DNA of 64,000 nt from contig CAKURL010000005.1 of NCBI GenBank assembly GCA_934675685.1, forward strand, positions 1 to 64,000. Reading direction: 5' to 3'. Each line of letters starts with the position of its first letter. The first letter of the stretch is position 1. This DNA is from an uncultured Candidatus Melainabacteria bacterium. GTDB lineage: Bacteria > Cyanobacteriota > Vampirovibrionia > Gastranaerophilales > Gastranaerophilaceae. Position numbers and translations under genes: made by a program. Shown here in pieces: positions 53,421-61,932 of the stretch. The notes below the pieces were generated by a model. It saw only the letters and a list, made by a program, of their open reading frames with translations, did no database searches and was not told where the DNA came from.

Positions 53421-54881
53421 ATGAATTTTAGAAAACTTTTGTTGTTATTAGGTTTTTTGTTTTTGGCACAGGTGAATTGCGCCAACGCTTCAAAGCTTCC
53501 TAATGACGTTTGGAATTTTGTAAAAACTTCTCTTCCAAATGCGCAACAAAGGTTCGATTCCGTCATCACAATAAACGAAAACACCATGTATATTCCGCTT
53601 TCGCCTCCTTCCACCACAACGGTTGACGCAATCAAGATAGATTATACATATCCAACAAACAAAAAATTAAATGAATACCCTGAAGTCGTTCTTTTGAACA
53701 ATGGTTATTCTTTGCTTAAAGTCACAAAAGATTCTAAAGGCAACTATAGCTTGACCAAAAAAGACGATTTACCCATAAAAGTGCGCCTTGGGCTAATGCC
53801 ACAAGATATGCTTATTCCAGTAGGACTCAAAATGCCAGAAAGCTTAAAGCTCACTTTGGGGGATTTATTGGTTCCATCTAAGAGCGAAGCTTCTTTAGTC
53901 TTAGACGAAAAAGAAAAACAAAAGACTTCAAATTATTATAGCCCTGTTGTGAAAAGAAGCGAATTTATCCCAAGCGTGGATTTTAAAGACAAAAGAATTT
54001 ATATAAACCCTAAAAATTCAAAGTTTGTGGAAGTTTATGATAATTCTAAAGCTGCCCCTTTATATGAGCTTAAATTATCCATGATGCCTCTTAAAATAGT
54101 GACTTCTAAAAAGACAAACGTTGCTTTAGTTCTTTATTGGAGTGGAAAAAATGCTCAAATCATCGACTTGTCGGACGAAAGAGTAATTTCAGACATTCCA
54201 TTAGACGCAAATGCGACAGATGTTTGCTTAAATGAAAAAGAAAATTTGGCATATTTAACAAGCGCAAACGCGAATGCAATTTATGTCATAGATTTGAACA
54301 AAATGCAATTGTCTCAAGTAATCAAACTTGATCAAAGACCTTCTAAAATTTCTTATAGCGAAGTTGATAATTCTTTAGTTTTTTATGATGAATTTAATTC
54401 AAAGATTTTTGTTGTTACAAAAAGCGAATATGACTATATAGTGCAGCCTTTAGGTAGCGTCGACAATGTTTCCGGAGTCGTTTCTGATGTCGCTAATGCT
54501 TATGTGATTTCAAGGACAGATAGTCAATTATATGTTTTCGACAAAGTTCAAGGTAAATTGATAAATTCAATCGAAACAGATAAAAAACCTACAGACATCT
54601 TGCTTTTCAAAAATAAACTCTTCATTTTGTGCTCAAAAGAAGGCTATATGGATATTTACGACACAATTGAACAAAAAATGCTTTCAAGAGAACAAATTTC
54701 AAAAGACGGTTTTTATTCCAAGATGACAAGAGTGGGCGAGGATAATAGCGTCTTGATTACTGGGCTTGGGGTAAATCAGTATGTTTTATATAGCCTAGAC
54801 GATATGAAGGTCGTGAAAAAGCAAGATTCTTATATAGATGTTGCAAACATTGTAATTTTAGACAAAAATCAAAGATTGTAG
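53421..54881 (+). CDS. exported YncE-like beta-propeller protein
   Basis: 486 residues with a signal peptide (LLLLLGFLFLAQVNCANAS). From about residue 180 to 480 there are repeated four-strand blades of the YVTN/YncE type, e.g. RVISDIPLDANATDVCLNEK, NLAYLTSANANAIYVIDLNKM and LFILCSKEGYMDIYDTIEQK. The N-terminal 170 residues are a separate beta-rich part. It is probably a periplasmic or surface binding protein. It follows dnaJ by 14 bases but need not share its function. Confidence 0.78.
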   Translation: MNFRKLLLLLGFLFLAQVNCANASKLPNDVWNFVKTSLPNAQQRFDSVITINENTMYIPLSPPSTTTVDAIKIDYTYPTNKKLNEYPEVVLLNNGYSLLKVTKDSKGNYSLTKKDDLPIKVRLGLMPQDMLIPVGLKMPESLKLTLGDLLVPSKSEASLVLDEKEKQKTSNYYSPVVKRSEFIPSVDFKDKRIYINPKNSKFVEVYDNSKAAPLYELKLSMMPLKIVTSKKTNVALVLYWSGKNAQIIDLSDERVISDIPLDANATDVCLNEKENLAYLTSANANAIYVIDLNKMQLSQVIKLDQRPSKISYSEVDNSLVFYDEFNSKIFVVTKSEYDYIVQPLGSVDNVSGVVSDVANAYVISRTDSQLYVFDKVQGKLINSIETDKKPTDILLFKNKLFILCSKEGYMDIYDTIEQKMLSREQISKDGFYSKMTRVGEDNSVLITGLGVNQYVLYSLDDMKVVKKQDSYIDVANIVILDKNQRL

Positions 54882-54884
54882 AAT

Positions 54885-55496
54885 ATGGAAAAAGAAAATA
54901 TAAAAAAAGTCATACCTTCTTGTTTTGACGAGACAACTGAAAAAGTGCTTTTTGAGCTCCAAAAGACCCAAAAAGAATATTGGAATTTAGATAGAGAATC
55001 TGCTAATTTTTTAAATAGCTTAATTAAAATGACAAATTCAAAAAATGTCTTAGAAATAGGGACATCAAATGGTTATAGCGGAATTTGGATTTTAAAAGCT
55101 TTAGAAAAAACAAAAGGAAAATTGACGACGATTGAATTTTGGGAAAAAAGGCAAAGGGTCGCAAGAAAAAACTTTGAAACTTGTTGCCCAAGTGCCCTAG
55201 TTGAGCCAAAAATTGGCTCTGCTGTGGTCGTTTTAGAGGATTTGCTTCAAGAGGTCGAAAAAGGCAAAAGGGAAAAATTTGATTTTGTTTTTATTGACGC
55301 AAATAAAAAAGAATATATAGAATATTTGCACTTGGTGAAAAAAATGCTCTCTTCAAATGGGGTCATTTTGGCGGACAATATTTTGTCGCATTATGAAAAA
55401 GTGGAAAATTATGTCGAAGAATTGTTTTCGGATTCTTCTTTTCAATCTCAAATTCTCGAGCTTGGCGCTGGCATGATGCTTTCTTATCGCTTATAA
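54885..55496 (+). CDS. SAM-dependent O-methyltransferase
   Basis: 203 residues of the class I O-methyltransferase type (YrrM/COMT family 3). SAM motif VLEIGTSNGYSGIWIL at about 52-67, acidic residue in LTTIEFWEKR, and FDFVFIDANKKEYIEYL, GGVILADNILSH-like block (NGVILADNILSH). The Asp and Asn positions used by the family for metal are present. Acceptor unknown. It is coupled to the preceding gene by a three-base gap. Confidence 0.85.
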   Translation: MEKENIKKVIPSCFDETTEKVLFELQKTQKEYWNLDRESANFLNSLIKMTNSKNVLEIGTSNGYSGIWILKALEKTKGKLTTIEFWEKRQRVARKNFETCCPSALVEPKIGSAVVVLEDLLQEVEKGKREKFDFVFIDANKKEYIEYLHLVKKMLSSNGVILADNILSHYEKVENYVEELFSDSSFQSQILELGAGMMLSYRL

Positions 55497-55560
55497 AAAT
55501 TTTTCGTGATTTTTTCTATTTTGTTCATTGGTTTGTCTTTTAATTTTTAAAATATTTCGT

Positions 55561-55615
55561 CATTCTGAAAGCTCTAAAAAACAAGCGAAGTGTAGTTTTT
55601 TGAGCTGTTCAGAAT
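55561..55615. repeat. imperfect palindromic dispersed repeat, copy 1
   Basis: Ends CATTCTGAA and TTCAGAAT pair, with inner AGCTC/GAGCT and A6/T6 blocks. The reverse complement matches the element at 61870-61932 over most of its length, so two copies exist in opposite orientation in the window. Confidence 0.8.
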
Positions 55616-55655
55616 CTTTAAAACATGGAGTGTGTAAATTCAACATTGAATAAAG

Positions 55656-55676
55656 ACCCTGAAACTGGTTCAGGGT
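55656..55676. repeat. REP-like hairpin ACCCTGAA..TTCAGGGT
   Basis: Perfect eight-base arms with a five-base loop. Its form is that of short palindromic units dispersed through intergenic DNA in many bacteria. Confidence 0.7.
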
Positions 55677-55930
55677 GACGGTTTGCGGGATTTTTATCTA
55701 TGTCGCGACATTTGGTAAAAATTCAAAAATAAACATCACAAAAGAAGTGCGAAGCCAGAGCAAAGCGAGCTCGCGACGAGCGAGAGAGCTTGCGATTGAT
55801 AGGCGACGTAAGAATTTGCTTTGCAAATTCCACAGGAGCAGAAGAAAAATGAACAAGTCAAAAGCATTGAATTCAAAATAAATTGATTTTGTTCACTTTT
55901 TCTTTTCATATGCCATTTGTTTTTTAATTT

Positions 55931-57118
55931 TTATTCTTTCTTTTTATCTTCCATATTCTTAAACTTCTCAAGCGATTTTTCTTTCTTTTCTTGAATGATT
56001 TTTTGCGCTTGAACGTCTCCTTTTTCGATGGCAGTTTTTTGAATACGTTCTTTTTCCACGTCTGTTGTCTTTTTGAGTTTGTATACGAAGATTAAAATTT
56101 CTGCAATTGCTTTATATAAGTCAGGCGGAATTTGCCTATTTACCTCGACAAGTCTAAATAGCGCGCGCGCCACGGGCGGGTTTTCGATTACTGGGATATT
56201 GTGTTCGCGAGCAATGTCTTTAATTTTTTGCGCAAATAGCTCCGTCCCTTTTGCCACAAGCATTGGTGAATCCATCTTTTGCGCGTCATATTTAATGGCG
56301 CATGCCACGTGGGTCGGGTTGCACACAACAAAGTCGCAAGTTGTGACTGCGTCCATCATTTTTTGTTGCAACAATTGTTGCCTTCTTTGGCGAAGCGCCG
56401 CTTTCACGTTTGGGTCGCCTTCAGAGTTTTTATATTCATCTTTCACTTCTTTAAAAGACATTTTTTGGTCTTGTAAAAATTTCCATTTCGTGACCCCATA
56501 ATCCGCAGCAGCAATAATCAAAAAGGCAATCCCTGCTTTGATTACGAAGTCCAAAAGTAAAGAGCCAAATTGCATCATAACGGCAAAATGGTTGTCTATT
56601 GCAGCGAGCATAAGGATTTGCTCAAAATGGGCTTTATATACAATATAACCAATAATCCCTAAAATTAGCACTTTTGCTATATTTTTAAACAAATCAAACA
56701 AAGTCTTTGGATTGGCTAAATTTTTAAAATATTTTGTCGGGTTGAATTTTTCTGCGTTAAATTCCATGGGTTTTGTTGTGAATAATGGCCCGATTTGAAT
56801 CATGTCTCCCATAATCCCAATGAAAGCTGCCAAAAAAAGAATAGGTAAAAGTATGCAAGCAGTCGGGATTATAGTTTTTAAAAATAAATATGAATAGCCG
56901 ATTTCGTCGAGGTGTTTGTTTGGAATTTGCTCATACACCATAGTAAAAAGAGAGGTCAACTGTTGCCAGATGAAAGGCGCAATAAGGTAGATTGCGCTAA
57001 ACATGACGATTATCGCAATCGCAGTAGATAAGTCCTTGGACTTCACTACTTGTCCTTGTTCTCTTGCTTTTCGAAGCTTTTGTTGGCTCGCTTCGAACTG
57101 TTTATTTTCGTCGCCCAT
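55931..57118 (-). CDS. flhB: flagellar type III export protein FlhB
   Basis: 395 residues. Four membrane helices (about 30-215) follow a charged N-terminus (QQKLRKAREQGQVVKSKDL). The autocleavage motif NPTH is present in FVVCNPTHVACAIKYD, followed by the switch domain (LVAKGTELFAQKIKDIAREHNIPVIENPPVARALFR, in blocks). The tail after about 350 is an extra Lys/Glu-rich stretch. FlhB selects rod/hook versus filament substrates. It lies away from the main flagellar operon and follows the HerA-like gene by nine bases. Confidence 0.95.
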   Translation of the reverse strand: MGDENKQFEASQQKLRKAREQGQVVKSKDLSTAIAIIVMFSAIYLIAPFIWQQLTSLFTMVYEQIPNKHLDEIGYSYLFLKTIIPTACILLPILFLAAFIGIMGDMIQIGPLFTTKPMEFNAEKFNPTKYFKNLANPKTLFDLFKNIAKVLILGIIGYIVYKAHFEQILMLAAIDNHFAVMMQFGSLLLDFVIKAGIAFLIIAAADYGVTKWKFLQDQKMSFKEVKDEYKNSEGDPNVKAALRQRRQQLLQQKMMDAVTTCDFVVCNPTHVACAIKYDAQKMDSPMLVAKGTELFAQKIKDIAREHNIPVIENPPVARALFRLVEVNRQIPPDLYKAIAEILIFVYKLKKTTDVEKERIQKTAIEKGDVQAQKIIQEKKEKSLEKFKNMEDKKKE

Positions 57119-57127
57119 TCGTTTTTA

Positions 57128-59497
57128 TTATTGTTCTAGTTTGATATTTGCAATTTTGGGGTCAAGAAGCTTTTTGCCGGATTCTGGAAAATCAATTTGC
57201 AAAAGCTGTCTTTGTTCATATTTCACGATTTTCACGATTTGCCCTCTGCCATATTTTCCGTGCAAAACATATTGCCCTGTTTGATAGGTGATATTCGGGG
57301 TGTCGTCTTTGTTTTCTTCTTTGAAAATCGGAAGATTTTCTTTTTTGGGGGTGGTTGTTTTTTCTAAAATTTCTGTTTTAAGTTCGGTTCCTTCGATTTT
57401 AGAAGAATTTTGTTTGTTGTCGGAATTTATGATTTCGCTAAAGCTGTCGTCTAGGGAAGTTTGCGCAACGTTTCCTAAGTCGATATCTTCGTCTTCTAAG
57501 TCGTCTAAAATCAAAGTGTCGTCTTTTTGTAATTCATTTTTTTTGATGTTATCTGTTTCAAGATTTTCTTTTTTATATTCGACATTATCCACTAGAACCT
57601 TGTTGTCTAAAGTGTTTTCGTATTCTTTAGAAGATTCTTTTGCGATTTGGAAAAAGTCTAATTCGTCGTCTGTTAAGTTGAAATTTTCTTTTTCCTCTTC
57701 TTTGGGTTCTTCCTTCTCCTCGTTTTCTTCTTCGACAACTTGAGCTCTGGCGGGTTCTTGTGCTTCTTTTTCAAAAACGATTTGAGGAGCTTCCGTTGGA
57801 GCTTCTTCTTTTTCTTCTTCTAAGATTTCTTCAAAAGCATCTTCTTTTGGAGCTTCAAGAGTTTCTATAGCTTCTTCTTCTGCCTCTTTATTTGTTTCTT
57901 CAAGAGAAGCTTCTTCTTGTTGCTCTTGTTCTTTGGCTAAGCTTTCTTCAAGCTCTTCTTTTGCCTCAAGCTCCGCTTCTTTTGTTTCGATTTTTGCTTC
58001 TTCTACAAAAGAAAATTGAGCCTCTTTATCCACTTCTTCTTGGTGGATTTTTTCAATGTCCTCTTGGACTTTTGTTTTTTGGTCTTTATAGTCTGCGAGG
58101 TTTTGGAATTCGTCTTGAGTGTTTTCTTCTAGCTCTTCTTTTGTTTCTTGTGCTTTTGGCTCTTCTTTTGCTTCTATTTTAGACAATTCTTTTAAAAGCT
58201 TTTCGCTATCTGTCGGTTGAGGCTTTTCTTCTTCATTATCTAAAAGGGAAAGAGCTATTTTTCTATATATTTTCTTTTGCTCTTGGTTCACTATTCCAAA
58301 ATCTTTAGCTAAATAGATGAATTCATCTGTATTTTCGCCAAAAATTAAGCAATTTTGCGCAATTAAGCAATTGAGAGCAAAGTTTGCGTTAAGAAAATCG
58401 TTTCTTTGATATAAGCTTGATAAAAGCATGTAATTTTTGCAAAACTGCGACACAGAAGGCAACTTTTTGAAATTATAAGAAGCGCTTGGCACAAAGCTTA
58501 TGTTCTTTTTGTGGCAATAGATTTTGTTTATAGAATCAACGTCAGAATTTTCTTCGTTTATTCTTGAGAATAAATAAATTTCGTCTTCTATTGCGCTTGC
58601 GATATATTCAAAAAATGGTTTTTGCCACATCACAGGAATATTTGACAAATCGACGATTGTAATGTCGTTTTTCTTGATTTCTTCCGTCAGATTATTTTTG
58701 TCTTTTTTAGTCGCAGCAAAGATAGAATCCATTTGATATTTTTTTAATTTTACAATTAAAAGCTTCAATTCTGTGTATGGCGTAGCTTTATATTGAGCTT
58801 GAATAACATTTAAAAACAAGCTGAATGGAATAAATTCGCCATCTTGTTCTTTTGCGAATTTTTTGATTTCGTTTATGATTTCGCCCACGATAGACTGGAA
58901 CTCTAGGCTTGCGTCTTCTAATAATTTATCAAAAACGTAGTCGATTGTTTCGTAGTTTAAAGGAATTTTGAAGTCATGCGGAGCTTTGATTTTTCTTGCG
59001 CCTTCAAATTCGATAGAGCCTGTGGAATCAAGGATTACGGAATGTTTCTTTGAAGAAAGTTTTTTTGCTAAAGTTGCAAAAATTATGTTTGCGTCGTCTA
59101 ATTTGTCCGCCAAAATAATCGCGTTATTGTTGAAAAAATCATATTGCAAAGCAAGCGGAGTCGAGCTTTTGGCATTTTTTCCAAAAACAAAAGTTTCTTT
59201 TTGGTTGTTTATGAAAGTTTCAACCTCTTCTTGTTTGATTTTAATGATTTCACATTCTTTGTTTGGGGTGAAGTTGTCGTAAGGGAGAACTTCGTTGTTT
59301 TGTGAAATTTTGTAAAAAAGTTTCAATTTTGCAACATTTTGTGAAGCGTCAAATTTATCGTCATAAATTTCGATGATTTGCGCTAAATATTTGTCCTCGT
59401 TTGACTTAACCATGAGGAAATCAAACAATTTAAAATTTTCTACTAGGGGGTTAAAAAGTATTCTTATTTGGTTATTTAAAGCATTCGCGACTTGCAT
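57128..59497 (-). CDS. large protein with HerA-like N-terminus, acidic linker and Tudor-like C-terminus
   Basis: 789 residues, no signal or membrane segment. About residues 25-110 form a small beta-barrel resembling the HAS-barrel of HerA-type ATPases (DKYLAQIIEIYDDKFD). The following region (120-400) has ATPase-like order (NNAIILADKLDDANIIFATLAKKL, ITIVDLSNIPVMWQKPFFEYI) but no Walker A GxxxxGKT. About 430-680 is extremely acidic (blocks of Glu/Ala). The last 50 residues (GQYVLHGKYGRGQIVKI, QLLQIDFPESGKKLL) match the Tudor-like domain found at the C-terminus of UvrD/PcrA helicases. It may be a nucleic-acid-linked scaffold. Same strand as flhB; role unknown. Confidence 0.65.
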   Translation of the reverse strand: MQVANALNNQIRILFNPLVENFKLFDFLMVKSNEDKYLAQIIEIYDDKFDASQNVAKLKLFYKISQNNEVLPYDNFTPNKECEIIKIKQEEVETFINNQKETFVFGKNAKSSTPLALQYDFFNNNAIILADKLDDANIIFATLAKKLSSKKHSVILDSTGSIEFEGARKIKAPHDFKIPLNYETIDYVFDKLLEDASLEFQSIVGEIINEIKKFAKEQDGEFIPFSLFLNVIQAQYKATPYTELKLLIVKLKKYQMDSIFAATKKDKNNLTEEIKKNDITIVDLSNIPVMWQKPFFEYIASAIEDEIYLFSRINEENSDVDSINKIYCHKKNISFVPSASYNFKKLPSVSQFCKNYMLLSSLYQRNDFLNANFALNCLIAQNCLIFGENTDEFIYLAKDFGIVNQEQKKIYRKIALSLLDNEEEKPQPTDSEKLLKELSKIEAKEEPKAQETKEELEENTQDEFQNLADYKDQKTKVQEDIEKIHQEEVDKEAQFSFVEEAKIETKEAELEAKEELEESLAKEQEQQEEASLEETNKEAEEEAIETLEAPKEDAFEEILEEEKEEAPTEAPQIVFEKEAQEPARAQVVEEENEEKEEPKEEEKENFNLTDDELDFFQIAKESSKEYENTLDNKVLVDNVEYKKENLETDNIKKNELQKDDTLILDDLEDEDIDLGNVAQTSLDDSFSEIINSDNKQNSSKIEGTELKTEILEKTTTPKKENLPIFKEENKDDTPNITYQTGQYVLHGKYGRGQIVKIVKYEQRQLLQIDFPESGKKLLDPKIANIKLEQ

Positions 59498-59628
59498 AAT
59501 AAACTTTCTCTATTCTTCAGACTAATTATACCAATAATACAAATATAATCCAATAGGGCTCTATGCATTATAATATTTTTATATTAGTACAAAATTTTCA
59601 TTTTGAAAATATTTTTTTAAATTAGTAC

Positions 59629-59657
59629 TTGACAGCAAACCATGTCCTTAATAATAT
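59629..59657 (+). promoter_or_regulatory. strong promoter of the tRNA-tuf operon
   Basis: A perfect TTGACA at 59629-59634, 17-base spacer and TAATAT at 59652-59657, about 15 bases before the first tRNA. The best -35 box in the window. Confidence 0.8.
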
Positions 59658-59672
59658 GTAAGTATTGAAATT

Positions 59673-59744
59673 GCCGATGTAGCTCAATGGTAGAGCAACG
59701 GTTTTGTAAACCGTAGGTTGCGGGTTCGAGTCCCATCATCGGCT
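59673..59744 (+). tRNA. tRNA-Thr (anticodon TGT)
   Basis: Acceptor GCCGATG pairs with CATCGGC; D stem GCTC/GAGC; anticodon stem ACGGT/ACCGT with loop TTTGTAA; T loop TTCGAGT. One C-A mismatch lies in the T stem. The CCA end is not encoded. Discriminator T. Confidence 0.95.
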
Positions 59745-59813
59745 TTTTTCTATAATTGCACCTTAGAGTTTAATAGCTTGCTTTAAGTCACCGCAAGTGT
59801 GCATGCGGAATAT

Positions 59814-59885
59814 GCCCTTGTGGCGCAGAGGTAGCGCACTCCCTTGGTAAGGGAGAGGTCGTGAGTTCAAGTCTCATCAAGGGCA
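59814..59885 (+). tRNA. tRNA-Thr (anticodon GGT)
   Basis: Acceptor GCCCTTG/CAAGGGC, D stem GCGC/GCGC, anticodon stem CTCCC/GGGAG with loop TTGGTAA, T stem GTGAG/CTCAT with TTCAAGT loop, discriminator A. CCA not encoded. Reads ACC/ACU codons and complements the first tRNA. Confidence 0.95.
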
Positions 59886-59957
59886 AATTTAATTGCAAAT
59901 TGAAAACTGAATATTATTCAACATATATCTAAAGAAAATTTTAAAAAGTTTATATTT

Positions 59958-60040
59958 GGGTAGATGGCCGAGTGGCTAAAGGCGACAGACTGTAAATCTG
60001 TTCTCGCGAGAGTACGGTGGTTCGAATCCACCTCTGCCCA
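59958..60040 (+). tRNA. tRNA-Tyr (anticodon GTA)
   Basis: 83 bases with a long variable arm as expected for tRNA-Tyr. Acceptor GGGTAGA/TCTGCCC (one G-U), anticodon stem ACAGA/TCTGT with loop CTGTAAA, T loop TTCGAAT, discriminator A. CCA not encoded. Confidence 0.95.
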
Positions 60041-60155
60041 AATACTTTTATCAAACAAGCCTAGCACTGATGTGCAAAGTCAAAACTATGGCATTTTGCC
60101 ATTAATTAATTTATGAAACCAATTAACAAAAATAAGAAAAAAGGAGATTTATCTT
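60041..60155 (+). promoter_or_regulatory. tuf 5' leader with small hairpins
   Basis: 115 bases between tRNA-Tyr and tuf. GCAC/GTGC (60064-60075) and ATGGC/GCCAT (60088-60102) can form short stems; a strong AAAGGAG site precedes the start. They may be tRNA-processing borders or a translation-control leader. Confidence 0.4.
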
Positions 60156-61364
60156 ATGGCTAGAGAAAAATATGAAAGAACCAAGCCACACGTTAACATT
60201 GGTACTATTGGTCACGTTGACCACGGTAAAACAACGTTAACTGCTGCTATTACAGGTTGTATGGCTGCTGCAGGCCAAGCTGAAGCAAAAAAATTCGATG
60301 AAATCGATGCTGCTCCAGAAGAAAAAGCACGTGGTATCACCATTTCAACTGCTCACGTTGAATATGAAACTGCTAACCGCCACTATGCTCACGTTGACTG
60401 CCCAGGCCACGCTGACTACGTTAAAAACATGATTACTGGTGCTGCTCAGATGGACGGCGCTATCCTCGTAGTTGCTGCTACTGATGGTGCTATGCCTCAA
60501 ACTCGTGAACACATCTTGTTAGCAAGACAAGTTGGTGTTCCAAACCTAGTTGTATTCTTAAACAAATGCGATATGGTTGACGACCCAGAATTGTTAGACT
60601 TAGTTGAAATGGAAGTAAGAGAACTTCTTTCTTCTTATGAATTCGACGGAGACAACATTCCATTCGTTAAAGGTTCTGCGCTAAAAGCTTTAGAAGCTGT
60701 TCAAGCTAACCCTTCTGTAAAACGTGGCGAAGATCAATGGGTTGACAAAATTTGGGAACTTATGGACGCTATCGATTCTTACTTCCCAGAACCTGTTCGT
60801 GACTTAGACAAACCATTCTTGATGCCAGTTGAAGACGTATTCTCTATCACAGGCCGTGGTACAGTTGCTACTGGTAGAGTAGAACGTGGTATCGTTAAAG
60901 TTGGTGATGAAGTTGAATTAGTTGGTCTTGGCGAAACTAAGAAAACTACAGTAACTGGTGTAGAAATGTTCAGAAAATCTCTTGACCAAGGTCAAGCAGG
61001 TGACAACATTGGTGCATTGTTACGTGGTATCGACAAAACTGAAATCCAACGTGGTCAAGTTTTGGCTAAACCTGGTTCAATCACACCTCATAAAAAATTC
61101 ACAGCTAACGTTTATGTATTGAAAAAAGAAGAAGGTGGACGTCACACTCCATTCTTCCCAGGATACCGTCCTCAATTCTATATCAGAACAACTGACGTAA
61201 CTGGTTCAATCAAATTCGACGGCGAAATGGTAATGCCTGGTGATAACGTTGTAATGGAAGTTGAATTGATCAACCCTGTAGCTATTGAACAAGGTATGAG
61301 ATTCGCTATCCGTGAAGGCGGTAGAACTGTTGGTGCCGGCGTTGTAGATAAAATTGTTGAATAA
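60156..61364 (+). CDS. tuf: translation elongation factor Tu
   Basis: 402 residues, full-length EF-Tu. GTP-binding motifs GHVDHGKTT, DCPGHADYV, NKCD and GSALKALE; RGITI effector stretch at ARGITISTAHVEYE; domains II and III complete with the C-terminal GGRTVGAGVV. Arginine codons here are often CGT, while most neighbouring genes use AGA, a sign of selection for high expression. The promoter lies before the tRNAs, and a strong terminator follows. The Thr-Tyr-tuf order echoes thrU-tyrU-glyT-thrT-tufB of enterobacteria, without tRNA-Gly. Confidence 0.98.
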   Translation: MAREKYERTKPHVNIGTIGHVDHGKTTLTAAITGCMAAAGQAEAKKFDEIDAAPEEKARGITISTAHVEYETANRHYAHVDCPGHADYVKNMITGAAQMDGAILVVAATDGAMPQTREHILLARQVGVPNLVVFLNKCDMVDDPELLDLVEMEVRELLSSYEFDGDNIPFVKGSALKALEAVQANPSVKRGEDQWVDKIWELMDAIDSYFPEPVRDLDKPFLMPVEDVFSITGRGTVATGRVERGIVKVGDEVELVGLGETKKTTVTGVEMFRKSLDQGQAGDNIGALLRGIDKTEIQRGQVLAKPGSITPHKKFTANVYVLKKEEGGRHTPFFPGYRPQFYIRTTDVTGSIKFDGEMVMPGDNVVMEVELINPVAIEQGMRFAIREGGRTVGAGVVDKIVE

Positions 61365-61398
61365 TTTAGTTGACAATTATTTATAACAAAATAAATTC

Positions 61399-61431
61399 AA
61401 AAACCTCTTCAAGAAATTGGAGAGGTTTTTT
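61399..61431 (+). terminator. intrinsic terminator of tuf
   Basis: Ten-pair stem AAAAACCTCT/AGAGGTTTTT extendable by two pairs, eight-base loop, then T's. Located 35 bases after the tuf stop. Confidence 0.92.
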
Positions 61432-61869
61432 GTTGTCCTGAAACAAGTGAGCCATAGCGCGACTGCGCTTGGCGAACGAAGTTGAGGGCAAAGGTGTGTG
61501 AAGTCCGTGACGGCAGACCGATGAGGTCTGGCGGACAGGACGAAAACCGTACCAGAGCAAAGCGAAAGCTAGGCAGACTTGCCAGCTTGAGCAAAACGAG
61601 GGCATAGGTGTGCGAAACAAAAGACGAGCGACGAACTCGGCTTTTGTGTAGTCCGTACCAGAGTCGAGTGAGCCTAGCAATGCTTTGCTTGGCGAACGAA
61701 GTTGAGGGTAGATTTGTGCGAAGCTCGTGATTGTCGAAAGCGATGAGCCTCAGACAAGACAGAGCGTAGACCTTTAATGGGCGACGTAGGAGCGCAAGGG
61801 CACAAGCTCGAGCACCACAGGAGCTTTGTCGGATTAGTAAATCCGACCTACATTTATAAAACAATCTGT
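61432..61869. repeat. GC-richer repeat island, no gene
   Basis: About 440 bases whose composition is clearly richer in G and C than the flanks. The 20-base word TTGGCGAACGAAGTTGAGGG occurs at 61469-61488 and 61689-61708, each followed by similar text; CGTACCAGAG also occurs twice. A perfect hairpin GTCGGATT/AATCCGAC lies at 61828-61847. Part of the vocabulary (GCGACGTA, CCACAGGAGC) recurs in the island at 55.8 kb. Long minus-strand frames here are Arg/Ser/Leu-rich and repeat themselves, as expected of non-coding repeat DNA. Confidence 0.75.
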
Positions 61870-61932
61870 CATTCTGAACAGCTTAAAAACTACGCCGCGC
61901 TTCGCAGCTTGTTTTTTAAAGCTTTCAGAATG
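61870..61932. repeat. imperfect palindromic dispersed repeat, copy 2
   Basis: Bounded by CATTCTGAA and TTCAGAATG, with inner AAAAAC and GTTTTTT blocks. It is in opposite orientation to copy 1 at 55561-55615 and differs from it mainly by a few extra bases in the central loop. Confidence 0.8.

Larger units (their letters stand above)
55497..55930. other. intergenic island of repeats, no gene
   Basis: Between the convergent methyltransferase and flhB genes. It contains a palindromic repeat (55561-55615), a small perfect hairpin (55656-55676), and a GC-richer part (about 55740-55830) full of GCGAGC/GCGACG words. The short frames here have the amino-acid mix of translated repeats, so I do not accept them as genes. 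Confidence 0.7.

Noticed and set aside
55675..55881. 68-residue plus-strand frame in the intergenic island after the methyltransferase
   Set aside because: Starts inside a REP-like hairpin and consists of translated GC-rich repeat text (SRRARELAIDRRRK); no sign of coding selection.
61381..61864. Minus-strand open frames of 99 and 151 residues in the island after tuf
   Set aside because: They are Arg/Ser/Leu-rich, repeat the same words (LPSTSFAK twice), overlap the tuf terminator and lie in a repeat block; no ribosome site or family match.
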